DNA of 23,517 nt from an uncultured Mycoplasmatota bacterium (GTDB taxonomy: Bacteria > Bacillota_I > Bacilli_A > RF39 > UBA660): contig URDT01000019.1 in NCBI GenBank assembly GCA_900546745.1, forward strand, positions 1-23,517, given 5' to 3'. Below are positions 7,461 to 16,569 of the stretch, piece by piece. Positions within the stretch are counted from its first letter, which is position 1. Each line of letters starts with the position of its first letter. Under the pieces are notes generated by a model, which was given only the letters and a program-made list of their open reading frames with translations, did not search any database and had not been told where the DNA came from. Both the position numbers and the translations under genes were made by a program.

Positions 7461-9489
7461 CATTGAAAAAGTCATCAAAAAATTGATCATCTGTAATTTC
7501 TTGATTTAAATTTTCTTTTGGATTACTTTGTTTAGGAATTTCCACTTTTTTAGTTTCTTTAGTAACAGATGATTTTGCTTTTTCTACTTCTTGTTTTTCT
7601 TTTTCGGCTTTTTCTTCTGCTTCTAATTCTGCTATTTTCGCATCTATTCTCTTAACAATTTCATCAACATTTAACCCCTGCTCTTTTGGCTTAGGGCCAA
7701 ATAAATCAGGCATTGGAGATGGTGTCATTCCAGGCATTGATGGAAATGGCATTTTAGTATCTCCTAACATTTCATTAATTTTTTTATCTCTTTTTTCTTT
7801 TACATAATTTTTTAAATCAAAAACAGAAACTGGTTGTTTTTCACGATGTGGGTAGTCGGCTACAGGATATTTTTTCCCCCAATCAATCTTATAATCAAAT
7901 TTTAGTTTTGTTTTATAAGGTTCCATTCTAGAACGTAATATAACAGCTTCTTCTTCTTTCATTTTTTGAAGATCCGATACTGTAATTAATGGTCTTGAAT
8001 CTGTTTTATCATCTTCTTTAGATTTTACTTCTCCACACATCTTGCTGATTTCTTCTAGTGCAGCAAGTTCCGTACTAAGTAAATAAATTGTATTACCACA
8101 GTTACCACGAATCGTTTCTGCTTTTTCTTTTCCATAAACATCATTTAATTGAGAAAAGTTTTGAATAATAAATGATAGTTTGATATTTCTAGAACGTGCT
8201 GCAGATACCATGGCATCTACATCTGAAAGTGGAGGCATATTAGCAAACTCATCCATCAAGAAATTTGTTCGATACTTTAGTTTTCCACCTGTTTCTTGAG
8301 CTACTCTAACTAGAGTCTCATAACATTGTTTTAAGAAAATAGTAACTAGAGAATGATATGTTTTCTTTTCATCTTGAATAACAATAAATACTGCTGTTTT
8401 TTTTCTACCAATATCTTCCATATCAAAGTCACTATGAGCTAGCATTTCAGATAAATTCTTACGAGAAGAGAATAATTGTATTTTTTGATTAAATACAGAT
8501 AAAATACTTCCTTTTGTATCTGTAGGAGCATTAATGGTAGAATTTGCTTTAATATATTCGGTAGAATCTTGTGATTTCTCACTAAAATATTCTTTAATAT
8601 ATGTTGTACCACCTAATTTATTCTCACCTACAGATGCCATATAATTAATACTATTAATATTAACTTGATCTTCTGTAGCATCTTGGAACAAGGCATAAGC
8701 TAACCCTGTAAAGTAGTCAGCTGATGAATTTTCCCAGAATGGATCTTGACCTTTACTAGATTCATCATAAAGAATGTTTTTCGCTAAATCTTCTAGAAGT
8801 TCTATGGCTTTATCTTCTTTTCCTTCTTTAAACAATTTATAAGGGATGGAAAAAGGATTCCAACAATTACCATTTTGAGGATCACGGAAATTAAGTACAA
8901 TAACATTATATCCTCTTTCTTTTAATTCATTTGCTGTTTGCTCATATAATTCACCTTTTGGATCAGTTACAATCATAGATTCTCCAGCTTTTGCCATAAC
9001 ACGAATAAAAGGAAATGATAAGGCTTGTGATTTACCAGAACCAGTAGATCCTATAATCATATTATGATATCCACTACTATCTATCCAAATCTCACTACCG
9101 TTATTAATTAAAGGAATTCCACCTTTTTCTATTTTTTCATCCGTAGGCAATATCTTAACTAAATCCTTCTTAAATTCTTTATCTGTTGCCCATCTATTAT
9201 ATCCTTTATCTTTTTTAGTACCTGCCTCAATTCCAAATCCTTTTTCTCTTTCAAAAAAGTAAGAAGAAACTGATGTAAAAATACCAATCATTGCAGCTAA
9301 ATAGAAAACCATTGTAGGAGCTATATAATCTTTAGTAAAAGCTGGAAATGGATTCAATCCAGCAAAAGTTGAATCAGATGCAAAGGATGATACATTTAAT
9401 ACTGCAATCGCAATAAGATAAAGTAAAAGCAAAGAGAATACAGCAAATATTGCCCAATCTCTACCTTCTGCTTTGAATTTTAATTTCAT
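7450..9489 (-). CDS. VirD4/TraG-family type IV coupling ATPase (T4CP)
   Basis: Coupling proteins bring DNA or protein substrates to a type IV secretion channel. This one has 679 residues. Two N-terminal transmembrane helices (about 12-34 and 54-80) are followed by a basic linker, a Walker A motif GSTGSGKS at 147-154, VTDPKGELYEQT downstream, and a Walker B NFLMDEFANM near 409-418, with SFIIQNFSQL near 439-448. These fix the TraG/VirD4 family. The C-terminal 100 residues are charged: a Lys/Glu coiled-coil-like stretch ending in a very acidic Asp/Phe-rich tail, a plausible substrate or partner interface. It is the last gene of the T4SS operon, 13 bases after an anchored protein, with an AGGAGG ribosome binding site. 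No relaxase neighbour is present, so the substrate is unknown. Confidence 0.95.
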   Translation of the reverse strand: MKLKFKAEGRDWAIFAVFSLLLLYLIAIAVLNVSSFASDSTFAGLNPFPAFTKDYIAPTMVFYLAAMIGIFTSVSSYFFEREKGFGIEAGTKKDKGYNRWATDKEFKKDLVKILPTDEKIEKGGIPLINNGSEIWIDSSGYHNMIIGSTGSGKSQALSFPFIRVMAKAGESMIVTDPKGELYEQTANELKERGYNVIVLNFRDPQNGNCWNPFSIPYKLFKEGKEDKAIELLEDLAKNILYDESSKGQDPFWENSSADYFTGLAYALFQDATEDQVNINSINYMASVGENKLGGTTYIKEYFSEKSQDSTEYIKANSTINAPTDTKGSILSVFNQKIQLFSSRKNLSEMLAHSDFDMEDIGRKKTAVFIVIQDEKKTYHSLVTIFLKQCYETLVRVAQETGGKLKYRTNFLMDEFANMPPLSDVDAMVSAARSRNIKLSFIIQNFSQLNDVYGKEKAETIRGNCGNTIYLLSTELAALEEISKMCGEVKSKEDDKTDSRPLITVSDLQKMKEEEAVILRSRMEPYKTKLKFDYKIDWGKKYPVADYPHREKQPVSVFDLKNYVKEKRDKKINEMLGDTKMPFPSMPGMTPSPMPDLFGPKPKEQGLNVDEIVKRIDAKIAELEAEEKAEKEKQEVEKAKSSVTKETKKVEIPKQSNPKENLNQEITDDQFFDDFFNDED

Positions 9490-9502
9490 AAAAACCCTCC
9501 TA

Positions 9503-10255
9503 TTAATTCCAAGATTCCCATATATGATTATTTAATTGATAAATTTTATTATCAGTTCCTATATCACTAAAGTACTCACAACTTAAAACTATCTTCGACT
9601 GTTGACTATGATTGAAGTTAATATAAGAACTAATAGATGGAATACATAAATCATAAGCGTTATCAACGGAATCTACTTTTTCTATCAAATAATGGATTTG
9701 ATTATTTGAAAAATAATAAGCAAATGAAAAAACTTTATCATACTTAGATTCATCAAATAAATTAGATACAATATAAATATCATTTGTTTGATTATTTTCT
9801 GTTAATGAAATTTTTTTCTTAACATTTAAATTTTCATAACCTATTATACCATGTTCTTCTAAAATTGTATCCATTTGTTTAATTTCTTCTTGATTCATTT
9901 CTGTTTCCGAATAGTTTTTTAATTTGATATCTAACTTAGGAGAATAAGCAATTGTAAATTCTTCCAAATCAATTTTTTCTTTATTTTTATAAAATTCTAC
10001 TTTTCCATTTGAAATTGTAAATTTTAAATGCATTTGTTGATTATCTACAACAACTGTAATATTAGCATATTGACCAGATTGAAAATTATTTTCTACTAAA
10101 GTCATATTATTTCCTTTTTTATAAAATACCTGACCTCCTGGAAAAATAATATACCCATTATTTCTTTGAACACCAAAATAATAATAACCTAAAAGAAAAA
10201 GCAAGATTACAATACTTATTCCTATTAAAACAAAATAAGCTTTTTTTTGATTCAT
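9503..10255 (-). CDS. Unknown membrane-anchored extracytoplasmic protein of the T4SS operon
   Basis: I do not recognise this protein. It is about 250 residues, with a short basic N-terminus, one transmembrane helix (about 7-26) and an outside domain that looks beta-rich at first (repeated aromatic/Gly strands to about 95) and then mixed. Two Cys (near 204 and 226) could form a disulfide. I place the start at the ATG at 10253-10255 because an AAGGGGTGA site lies 6 bases upstream; a TTG one codon earlier is too close to that site. It lies between the C39-like peptidase gene and the coupling protein gene with only short gaps. Position and topology suggest an envelope component of the secretion apparatus, but no function can be named. 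Confidence 0.8.
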   Translation of the reverse strand: MNQKKAYFVLIGISIVILLFLLGYYYFGVQRNNGYIIFPGGQVFYKKGNNMTLVENNFQSGQYANITVVVDNQQMHLKFTISNGKVEFYKNKEKIDLEEFTIAYSPKLDIKLKNYSETEMNQEEIKQMDTILEEHGIIGYENLNVKKKISLTENNQTNDIYIVSNLFDESKYDKVFSFAYYFSNNQIHYLIEKVDSVDNAYDLCIPSISSYINFNHSQQSKIVLSCEYFSDIGTDNKIYQLNNHIWESWN

Positions 10256-10261
10256 CAAAAA

Positions 10262-11557
10262 TCACCCCTTAAAATATGCTACTTTTAATGTTGTGTCTGT
10301 TGTTATTGCATTATATGTAGGCCATACTGTTGTAGAATTACTTCCCGGATCGGCAATAATAATATTATCATCTGTAACCCCTGTAACAGCTACCCAGTGA
10401 CCACAATTTTTCTTTACACACATTACTGGATAATATCCTTGATTTAAAAGATTCTTTATATAATTAATTTTATCATTTTTAGAAGCTGGTAGACTATCTT
10501 TTCCATAATATTCCCAATTTGGAGCAAAAGATTTCCATGCACCATCCCAACGGAATAAACCACCTGATGTAAATCCGTTAGCTTTGCCTAATTCCTGAAC
10601 AAAAGTACCTGGATTAAAATTTTCTATCGAAATTGATGTACCAGAGTTCTTAATTTGAATAGCGACTGAAGTTGCTAAACAACCTGCCTCTTTAATAGTT
10701 AGGGAACTTGATCCCAAATGAATACTACCCCAACTTGAATCATATTGTTTCCAATTTAAAGCATTACTATCTACAATACCAGTATAACTACTTCCTGTAT
10801 TAGTAGAATATTTTGAACTTTTGAAAATATCCTGAATTATTGTATTAATTTTACCTTCTATAACATCAGCTAAAGTTGTAGGAGTAATTTTAAGTGCTTT
10901 TCCATTTTGTCGGTTATAAATATATCCTTTTGTAATATCTCCTGTATAAGTCGTTACAAAATTTGTGAAAGCATTTCCTGTTCCACCATTACCACCAGTG
11001 ATATTTGAAACAGAACTATTATATATTCCCGGATTTACAGCAGAGGAATCCTTTGTAAAAATATCAAATTTTTCTCCAAAACTATCTCTATCTTTCCACA
11101 TACAAGCACCACATGAGTCTAAAACAATTGCATTATAGGAAGTTCCTCCAATATCAAGCACTAAAGTATCATAATAATTATAATAATGAATGCTTGTAGC
11201 AATCCCACGACTACTGCTTATATTACAATGATTTGCAGAATCCCTACAGTAGGTAGTTGCTGCTGCAACTACTAAATAATCCGTACCATTTCTTTGATAA
11301 TGATACCATCCATTGCTATCAGCAGTTAATTGAGAAGTCGTTACACCAGCCCCAGTAGTATTGCTACTTCCTGTTGCATCCCCTGGATAATAATAAGTTA
11401 ATGTTAACATATAGTTATCCAATATATTATTTTGGTTAATAGTACTATAACTTTTAAAACCAAATATGATCTGAACGAGAAGAATAAAAAAAAGTGATAA
11501 AATGATATTATTAAACCAAAATAATTTCTTATTTTCTATTGTTTTAAATAATATCAT
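10262..11557 (-). CDS. Secreted/anchored C39-like cysteine peptidase with an N-terminal barwin/3D-like domain
   Basis: This 431-residue protein begins with a hydrophobic helix (about residues 13-34) that may be a signal or an anchor. Residues about 95-170 contain a Cys-rich segment with VLDSCGACMW followed by a KFDIFT strand. This resembles the double-psi beta-barrel/3D fold of peptidoglycan lytic enzymes, but the match is by eye. The C-terminal half matches the Peptidase_C39_2 family: a NWKQYDSSWG opening, the catalytic Cys in AGCLATS (about 293), His in CGHWVAVTG (about 387) and Asp in IIADPGS (about 403). I chose the ATG at 11555-11557, five bases after a GTAGGTGA site, rather than a GTG further up. 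It is a second candidate wall or protein-processing enzyme in the operon, next to the NlpC/P60 gene. Confidence 0.8.
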   Translation of the reverse strand: MILFKTIENKKLFWFNNIILSLFFILLVQIIFGFKSYSTINQNNILDNYMLTLTYYYPGDATGSSNTTGAGVTTSQLTADSNGWYHYQRNGTDYLVVAAATTYCRDSANHCNISSSRGIATSIHYYNYYDTLVLDIGGTSYNAIVLDSCGACMWKDRDSFGEKFDIFTKDSSAVNPGIYNSSVSNITGGNGGTGNAFTNFVTTYTGDITKGYIYNRQNGKALKITPTTLADVIEGKINTIIQDIFKSSKYSTNTGSSYTGIVDSNALNWKQYDSSWGSIHLGSSSLTIKEAGCLATSVAIQIKNSGTSISIENFNPGTFVQELGKANGFTSGGLFRWDGAWKSFAPNWEYYGKDSLPASKNDKINYIKNLLNQGYYPVMCVKKNCGHWVAVTGVTDDNIIIADPGSNSTTVWPTYNAITTDTTLKVAYFKG

Positions 11558-11566
11558 AAAAATCAC

Positions 11567-12235
11567 CTACAATTCTTTTATTACTGTTCTATAATAATTT
11601 TCTTTTAGTGTTTTAAAGTAATCAGCATCATCACTAAATGTTACATCAAAATTAGTATAAGCTACTAATTGATTTTTTTCTATAACAAGTACAACTTGAT
11701 CTGTTAAGATATCTATTGCTCGTAAATAACTCAAATAACAGTTAAAATTACATTCTTCTTTTACCAAATATTCTTCTTGAGCTTCTTTATCATAATATGT
11801 TTTCAAATGTTGTTCTACTTTTTCTTTAATGTGTCCTAAATCTGTTTGATACAATCCAGCAATTTCTTCTTTTGATAAATATTTTCCAGTTTTCTTGTTA
11901 ATATTAAAAGCCATATACTTTCTAATTGTTGTATTCGCATCATTATTAAATTCATCAATAATAGCTAATATTGAAAGAATATCTCCTTTTGACGAATAAG
12001 TATAAGTAAATTTATTCCTTTTATCTTCTGTATACTGATTATAAAGATTTTCCAAATATTCATTAATAGCAGTGCTATCATTACTTTTTATATTTAATTG
12101 AGGAAGTTTTGAACCATCCTGTGATTTCTTTACAGAAATATATTTATTATTTTTAGAAGTAAATAATAACAAACAAGTGATAATAAAAACTAATGCAACA
12201 AAAATCAAAACGTAATATTTTTTATTTAATTTCAT
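11567..12235 (-). CDS. Membrane-anchored DUF4163/DUF3298-like protein
   Basis: This 222-residue protein has an N-terminal transmembrane helix (about 8-26) and an outside domain. The pattern LPQLNIKSNDSTAINEYL, then FTYTYSSKGDILSILAI, then MAFNINKKTGKYLSKEEIA resembles the PdaC/RsiV-type DUF4163-DUF3298 fold (substrate strand, helix, and Asn-Phe/Asp-x-x-x-Gly-Lys-x-Leu turn). This is recognition by eye and moderately sure. Such domains occur in wall-modifying proteins and anti-sigma factors. No catalytic domain accompanies it. Two Cys near 160-164 (ECNFNC) may form a disulfide. It follows the NlpC/P60 gene by one base, so coupled expression is likely. Confidence 0.72.
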   Translation of the reverse strand: MKLNKKYYVLIFVALVFIITCLLLFTSKNNKYISVKKSQDGSKLPQLNIKSNDSTAINEYLENLYNQYTEDKRNKFTYTYSSKGDILSILAIIDEFNNDANTTIRKYMAFNINKKTGKYLSKEEIAGLYQTDLGHIKEKVEQHLKTYYDKEAQEEYLVKEECNFNCYLSYLRAIDILTDQVVLVIEKNQLVAYTNFDVTFSDDADYFKTLKENYYRTVIKEL

Positions 12236-12236
12236 A

Positions 12237-13898
12237 TTATCCCCACAATCTTACAATTCCTACAATCTTACGATAAGAAGCATTATTACTAACTTTAATT
12301 CCATCTTTTGGATTAGAAGCATGAACAATTGAATTATTTCCTAAGTATATAGCAACGTGCCCATCATAAATAATCAAATCACCAGCAGCAGCATTAGCCA
12401 CATTTGTTCCAATGTATGTTCCGTAATTTATTTGAGCAGCTGAACTATGTGGAATACTATATCCAAAGTGTTCCATAACTTTCATGGTAAATCCAGAGCA
12501 ATCAACGCCTTTAATTAAATCTGTCCCACCCCAAACGTAAGGATTTCCGACAAATTGTAAAGCATAATTAGCGATTTCAACACCTTTACCATTACCTGCT
12601 ACAGAAGGTTTTCCTGTATTTGGATCTGTCGCTAAACTAGAATCCGTACTTGTTTCATATTGAGTTTCAATGTAATCATTTGTTGGTCCTTGACAAGTAT
12701 CATTTTCTATTTCAACAGGCTTTCCTTGATAGTTAGGATGACTACTACTAGTACCATATTTTAAATAAGAAATGTATTTATTAAAGCTTATTTGATAATA
12801 ATAATTTGTTTGTTTCTTTCCATTTACTTTACAAGTTTCTTTTACATATTCTGCCTGAGCAATAGCTAAAGCATCTACATCAGATAACATTGTATCCAGT
12901 TCTGTTTTATCTTTCATTGCTTTCTTAAATTTACTAACCAAACTTTGAAAAAAATTAAGATTTTCTTCTGTTTCATCATAGGTATCAAAATTATCTGTAG
13001 CATTTTCATAATAATTAATTGTTTCGATAATTAATGCTGTGTTTAAAGTAATTCCGCATGGTTTATTATTTTCAGTTGTTGCTCCACAGCTAAGTTTAGA
13101 TAATTCATAAACACTTTTTAATTTTTCAAAAAATTTGTAAGCTCCTTGCTTTTTACAAGAACTAATATCATGACAATACCCATAGTACTGCAATTGAGCA
13201 AGTAAATCATCCTCTGACATATTTCCAGTGACATAACCTGCAGTATCTTTCCCTAAATCCTCGTTAGTTCCATATGCCCCAACAAAACTTAAAATAATAA
13301 TGATAATTAAAAAAATTGGAACTAAAGAAGCAATTATAATATATTTAATTTTCTTTTTGGATTGTTCATACTTTTGTAGCATAGATTTAGCAACCATATC
13401 AGCAACAGGACCATTCAAGGCTCCTCCTGTTGCAGCAGTTAAAGCAGTTGAAGCTGCCTTTTTTTTCACTTCATCTCCAACAGAAGTTTTTTCTTTCGAC
13501 TCTGCTTTACTATTTTGATTATTTATCCCTGGAACTTTTGGTAAATCATGGCGTTTTTCTAAAGCCTGTTTTAAACGATTATCATCTACTGGATTAGATT
13601 TATTCATAAATGAATTTTTAGGTAATATAGACTTATTATTACCTAAATCATTTTTTTGATTTGATTTAGATTGATTAAATTGTTGATTATTATTTTTTAA
13701 ATTACTATTACCTGCAAACTTTTTATCATTACTTGAATTATTATCTGCAGGATTTTCTCTTTTCGTTATTTTATTATCATTTTTTTTAGGATATGTGGCA
13801 TTTAAATTAGGATGTGATACAATGTCTTCACCTATAGGTTGTTCGATTATTTCATCTGATTCTTCTAAATCAATTATTTCATCTTCCTGTTTATCCAT
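12237..13898 (-). CDS. Membrane-anchored NlpC/P60 peptidoglycan hydrolase (VirB1-like role)
   Basis: This 553-residue protein has a cytoplasmic N-terminus of about 183 residues that is acidic and then Asn/Gln/Lys-rich and low in complexity. A transmembrane helix follows (about 184-207), then an extracellular region of unknown fold with several Cys (about 240-400), a linker, and an NlpC/P60 domain from about 438. Catalytic residues are visible: Cys467 in GVDCSGF, His514 in GHVAIYLG, and a third polar residue, His526. It should cut stem peptides in peptidoglycan to open the wall for the secretion channel, as CwlT-like and CD1108-type proteins do in Gram-positive conjugation systems. It follows virB4 by 20 bases, with a GGTGGTGA ribosome binding site. 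The long cytoplasmic tail could touch VirB4 or the coupling protein. Confidence 0.92.
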   Translation of the reverse strand: MDKQEDEIIDLEESDEIIEQPIGEDIVSHPNLNATYPKKNDNKITKRENPADNNSSNDKKFAGNSNLKNNNQQFNQSKSNQKNDLGNNKSILPKNSFMNKSNPVDDNRLKQALEKRHDLPKVPGINNQNSKAESKEKTSVGDEVKKKAASTALTAATGGALNGPVADMVAKSMLQKYEQSKKKIKYIIIASLVPIFLIIIIILSFVGAYGTNEDLGKDTAGYVTGNMSEDDLLAQLQYYGYCHDISSCKKQGAYKFFEKLKSVYELSKLSCGATTENNKPCGITLNTALIIETINYYENATDNFDTYDETEENLNFFQSLVSKFKKAMKDKTELDTMLSDVDALAIAQAEYVKETCKVNGKKQTNYYYQISFNKYISYLKYGTSSSHPNYQGKPVEIENDTCQGPTNDYIETQYETSTDSSLATDPNTGKPSVAGNGKGVEIANYALQFVGNPYVWGGTDLIKGVDCSGFTMKVMEHFGYSIPHSSAAQINYGTYIGTNVANAAAGDLIIYDGHVAIYLGNNSIVHASNPKDGIKVSNNASYRKIVGIVRLWG

Positions 13899-13918
13899 TG
13901 TATCACCACCTAACTATT

Positions 13919-15703
13919 TTATAATCCTCCACCACTTCCAAAGGAATCTAATTCTTGTTCTGTTGCTATAACGTTGATACGCATTCTTCTACTACCACAA
14001 ACAAATAATGCTTCTCCTTGTGTATAGCCTTTGATACTCTCTTTTTCATTATCATTTAAGTCAATTAACTTAGATAAATCTTCTACAGCTTGTTTTTTAA
14101 GTCCCATAACTAAGTAATAAGACGCATTATCAAAAATAGCTTTACCTTGTGTAATAACAGAAGGATCACTAAAATCACTTGGTTGTTGTGTAATAATGAT
14201 TGTACCTGTATTATACTTTCTAGAACGTCTTTGGATTTGAGCTAAGAAGTCTGCTCCTAACGTATTTTTACCAGAAAGTAATACGTGTGCTTCATCAACT
14301 TGAAGAATTGTATTTACATTTTTATTCAATGTTAATCCCCAAGCATATTTTAAAATATTAAAGAATAAGGCATTTCTAATGTTTTCATCAGCATTCATTA
14401 ATTCTCTTATATTAAAAGTAATAAAATTACTATTAGAATCAATTGTAGTATGTCCATCAAAATAGTATCTCAATTCTTTAACAATTGGTCTAATTTTAAG
14501 TTCAAGTCTTTCCATAACATCTTTTTCTTGTGTTTTTTCTACCATAGAAGCCAAACGACCTTTAATAGTAGCGTACACATCTTTAAATGTAGGATAATCT
14601 CTAGAAGTATATCGTGTAAAATCAGTATTAAAGTCAATTCCAAATCGTCTATAAGTTTCTTGGACAACTTCTGTAAACATGTTCAAAACATCTTCTGTAA
14701 TACTTGGATCATAGTACTTCATAAAGGCCTTAATACTTTGCAATGATCTTGTTAAAATAGTATATCCAAGTCCACCTTCCATTTCATCTTCATCAGCATC
14801 AATGATAACTTCTAGTGGATTAACCATTCCATATTCTCCACCTTTACCTAAGTCAATGAAATCACCACCATAACGTTTTGTCATTTCTTCTAATTCTCCT
14901 TCTGGATCAATTAGAACTAATTGGCAATTATTTCGGATATGTGTTCTTAGTAATATTTTTGCTGCTGTTGATTTACCACTACCAGATGTACCTAAAATAA
15001 TTAAGTTAGCATTATTTCGATTATGTTCTTTTTTTATTTGATATAAAAATTGATTAAATAAGATAACTCCTCCTGAAAAATCGACTCCTAATAAAGTAGA
15101 TAATCCTGGATCTTTAATACTATCAAAGATAAAAGGATACATAGCAGCTAAAGTTGGAGAAGGAATTGGTGTACCAATACGGTCTTCAATATCTTGTCTT
15201 TCATAAATTGGTAAGATTGATTTTAGTACTTTTTCTTGTTCAAATCGTAAAGGAACAGCTCTAATTTCCATTGCCTCTAAGTAATTTTTTACTTGAAACT
15301 TTTTACTATTTAGTTCTTCTTCATCATTAGCAGTAATCATAATATGCATCTGAAAATCATAAATTTTAGATTGTGATGCTGCTAATTGTGTAATAAATTG
15401 TTCTAACGACTCATAATTTTGACGAATTCTTTCTTGAATTGTACGATCATGTTCTTCTTGGTAGCGTTGTTTTAAATCAGCAATTTCTTTATTTAACATT
15501 TTACTAATAGAACTAAAAGGCATTGGAATATGTTTGATTACTACTTTAATTCCTGACATACTTGTTAAAGAAGCTAAATAACCAGGTTGAATATATTTTG
15601 GATAAGATATTGCCGTTAAAATAGTGGCATATTTGTCACTAATAACAAAACTTCCAGCTTTAAATTCTAGTCCTTTTGGAGCTATTTGTGCTTTTATATT
15701 CAT
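13919..15703 (-). CDS. VirB4-family secretion ATPase, C-terminal part (middle domain plus motor)
   Basis: VirB4 ATPases power assembly and substrate transfer in type IV secretion. This 594-residue protein carries the VirB4 middle region (residues 1-200, including YPKYIQPGYLASL near 34-46) and the complete RecA-like motor. Walker A is GTSGSGKST at 238-246, followed by VLIDPEGEL; Walker B is ILQVDEAH at 466-473; and IIITQQPSDF lies near 502-511. The usual N-terminal domain is missing here and is encoded by the preceding gene, whose stop overlaps this start as TAATG. Together they make about 777 residues, close to a normal single VirB4. Either a natural gene split with translational coupling or a one-base frameshift would explain this; the clean overlap favours a split. 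Confidence 0.94.
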   Translation of the reverse strand: MNIKAQIAPKGLEFKAGSFVISDKYATILTAISYPKYIQPGYLASLTSMSGIKVVIKHIPMPFSSISKMLNKEIADLKQRYQEEHDRTIQERIRQNYESLEQFITQLAASQSKIYDFQMHIMITANDEEELNSKKFQVKNYLEAMEIRAVPLRFEQEKVLKSILPIYERQDIEDRIGTPIPSPTLAAMYPFIFDSIKDPGLSTLLGVDFSGGVILFNQFLYQIKKEHNRNNANLIILGTSGSGKSTAAKILLRTHIRNNCQLVLIDPEGELEEMTKRYGGDFIDLGKGGEYGMVNPLEVIIDADEDEMEGGLGYTILTRSLQSIKAFMKYYDPSITEDVLNMFTEVVQETYRRFGIDFNTDFTRYTSRDYPTFKDVYATIKGRLASMVEKTQEKDVMERLELKIRPIVKELRYYFDGHTTIDSNSNFITFNIRELMNADENIRNALFFNILKYAWGLTLNKNVNTILQVDEAHVLLSGKNTLGADFLAQIQRRSRKYNTGTIIITQQPSDFSDPSVITQGKAIFDNASYYLVMGLKKQAVEDLSKLIDLNDNEKESIKGYTQGEALFVCGSRRMRINVIATEQELDSFGSGGGL

Positions 15704-16254
15704 TATCCAATCACCGTCCCAAATGTAGTAGTTTGTCCACCATTTAAGAAGTTATCTAAAATAACTCTTAAATCGTCGTTTGTTACCTGATGAGAATTCA
15801 ATCCTGAATTAGCAAATGCATTAATTAATTGACGAATTCTTTTATTAATTATTTCATCTTTTCTTTCTTTAAAAAGTAAGAAATATTCTGTATCTACAAT
15901 ATTGTTATTCATAAAAAGATTAGCTTTATTAATATCTTCAATAATTAGCTTTCTTCGCGATTGATCTTGAACTGAATTATATAGAAGTTGTAATTGCGAT
16001 AAGAATACATTAATATCTACAGGGCGATCAGCAGCAATAATCCAAAATTCATAATCTATCATATTATACACATTTTTTAAATTAGCAATAATCGCATTTT
16101 GAGTGTCATAATCTGCTATAAATATGTTTCTTGGCATAATTTTGATTCCACTAACTTTTTCGTTGTTATCTAATATAATCATTCCGTTGGTAATATCTTT
16201 TACTGGAACAAAATTTTCATCTGTATATTTACTTCTTAATTTTTGAGATTTCAT
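15703..16254 (-). CDS. VirB4-family ATPase, N-terminal domain encoded separately
   Basis: This 183-residue soluble protein lacks a nucleotide-binding motif. Its sequence fits the N-terminal domain of VirB4/TrsE proteins: FVPVKDITNGMIILDNNEKVSGIKI near 15-39, then helices with WIIAADRPVDINVFL, and a FKERKDEIINKRIRQL helix. In other systems this domain docks VirB4 to VirB3-like membrane proteins. It overlaps the PrgI-like gene by 26 bases at its start and the motor gene by 3 bases at its end, so all three are likely translated in a coupled way. The ribosome binding site is weak (GGTGTGTGAAAG very close to the ATG), consistent with dependence on coupling. Confidence 0.85.
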   Translation of the reverse strand: MKSQKLRSKYTDENFVPVKDITNGMIILDNNEKVSGIKIMPRNIFIADYDTQNAIIANLKNVYNMIDYEFWIIAADRPVDINVFLSQLQLLYNSVQDQSRRKLIIEDINKANLFMNNNIVDTEYFLLFKERKDEIINKRIRQLINAFANSGLNSHQVTNDDLRVILDNFLNGGQTTTFGTVIG

Positions 16255-16552
16255 CTTTCACACACCAACCCTTCCATACGTATTTTTGTCTTGTTGTTAC
16301 AAAATTCCATAAATCAATTAATACAGTTAATATATTGTGATAATTTGGAACTGGAAAAACTAATAATCCAGTAATCAATGCTGGTGTAATAGCAATGATT
16401 GCTATTGGCAATTGATCAATAGGTAATAGCAAAAGTAATAACAATGTAATACTTACTCCAATTCCGAATAAAATTAAATCAAATGTATAAAATAATCCAA
16501 AAATCATTAGTGATTTTTTACTATTGGCTGGAATTAAATAACTATCGTTCAT
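16229..16552 (-). CDS. PrgI-family (VirB3-like) membrane protein
   Basis: This 107-residue inner-membrane protein has two transmembrane helices (about 16-42 and 48-66). The family hallmarks are a short N-terminus with YLIPANSKKSLMIFG and a C-terminal juxtamembrane RQKYVWKGWCV segment. PrgI proteins lie immediately upstream of virB4 in Gram-positive conjugation operons and take the place of VirB3, which matches the position here. An AAAAGGGGATG site lies upstream, and the gene follows the VirB6-like gene by 17 bases. Its C-terminus overlaps the split VirB4 N-terminal gene. Confidence 0.9.
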   Translation of the reverse strand: MNDSYLIPANSKKSLMIFGLFYTFDLILFGIGVSITLLLLLLLPIDQLPIAIIAITPALITGLLVFPVPNYHNILTVLIDLWNFVTTRQKYVWKGWCVKDEISKIKK

Positions 16553-16569
16553 ATGTATTCATCCCCTTT

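Noticed and set aside
13300..13518. A 72-codon plus-strand frame inside the NlpC/P60 gene
   Set aside because: It is antisense to the membrane helix and linker of a convincing gene and has no start signals.
15700..15706. A disrupted virB4 pseudogene
   Set aside because: Both halves are full-length for their domains, keep their motifs and meet in a TAATG overlap with no decay, so I treat them as two functional genes.
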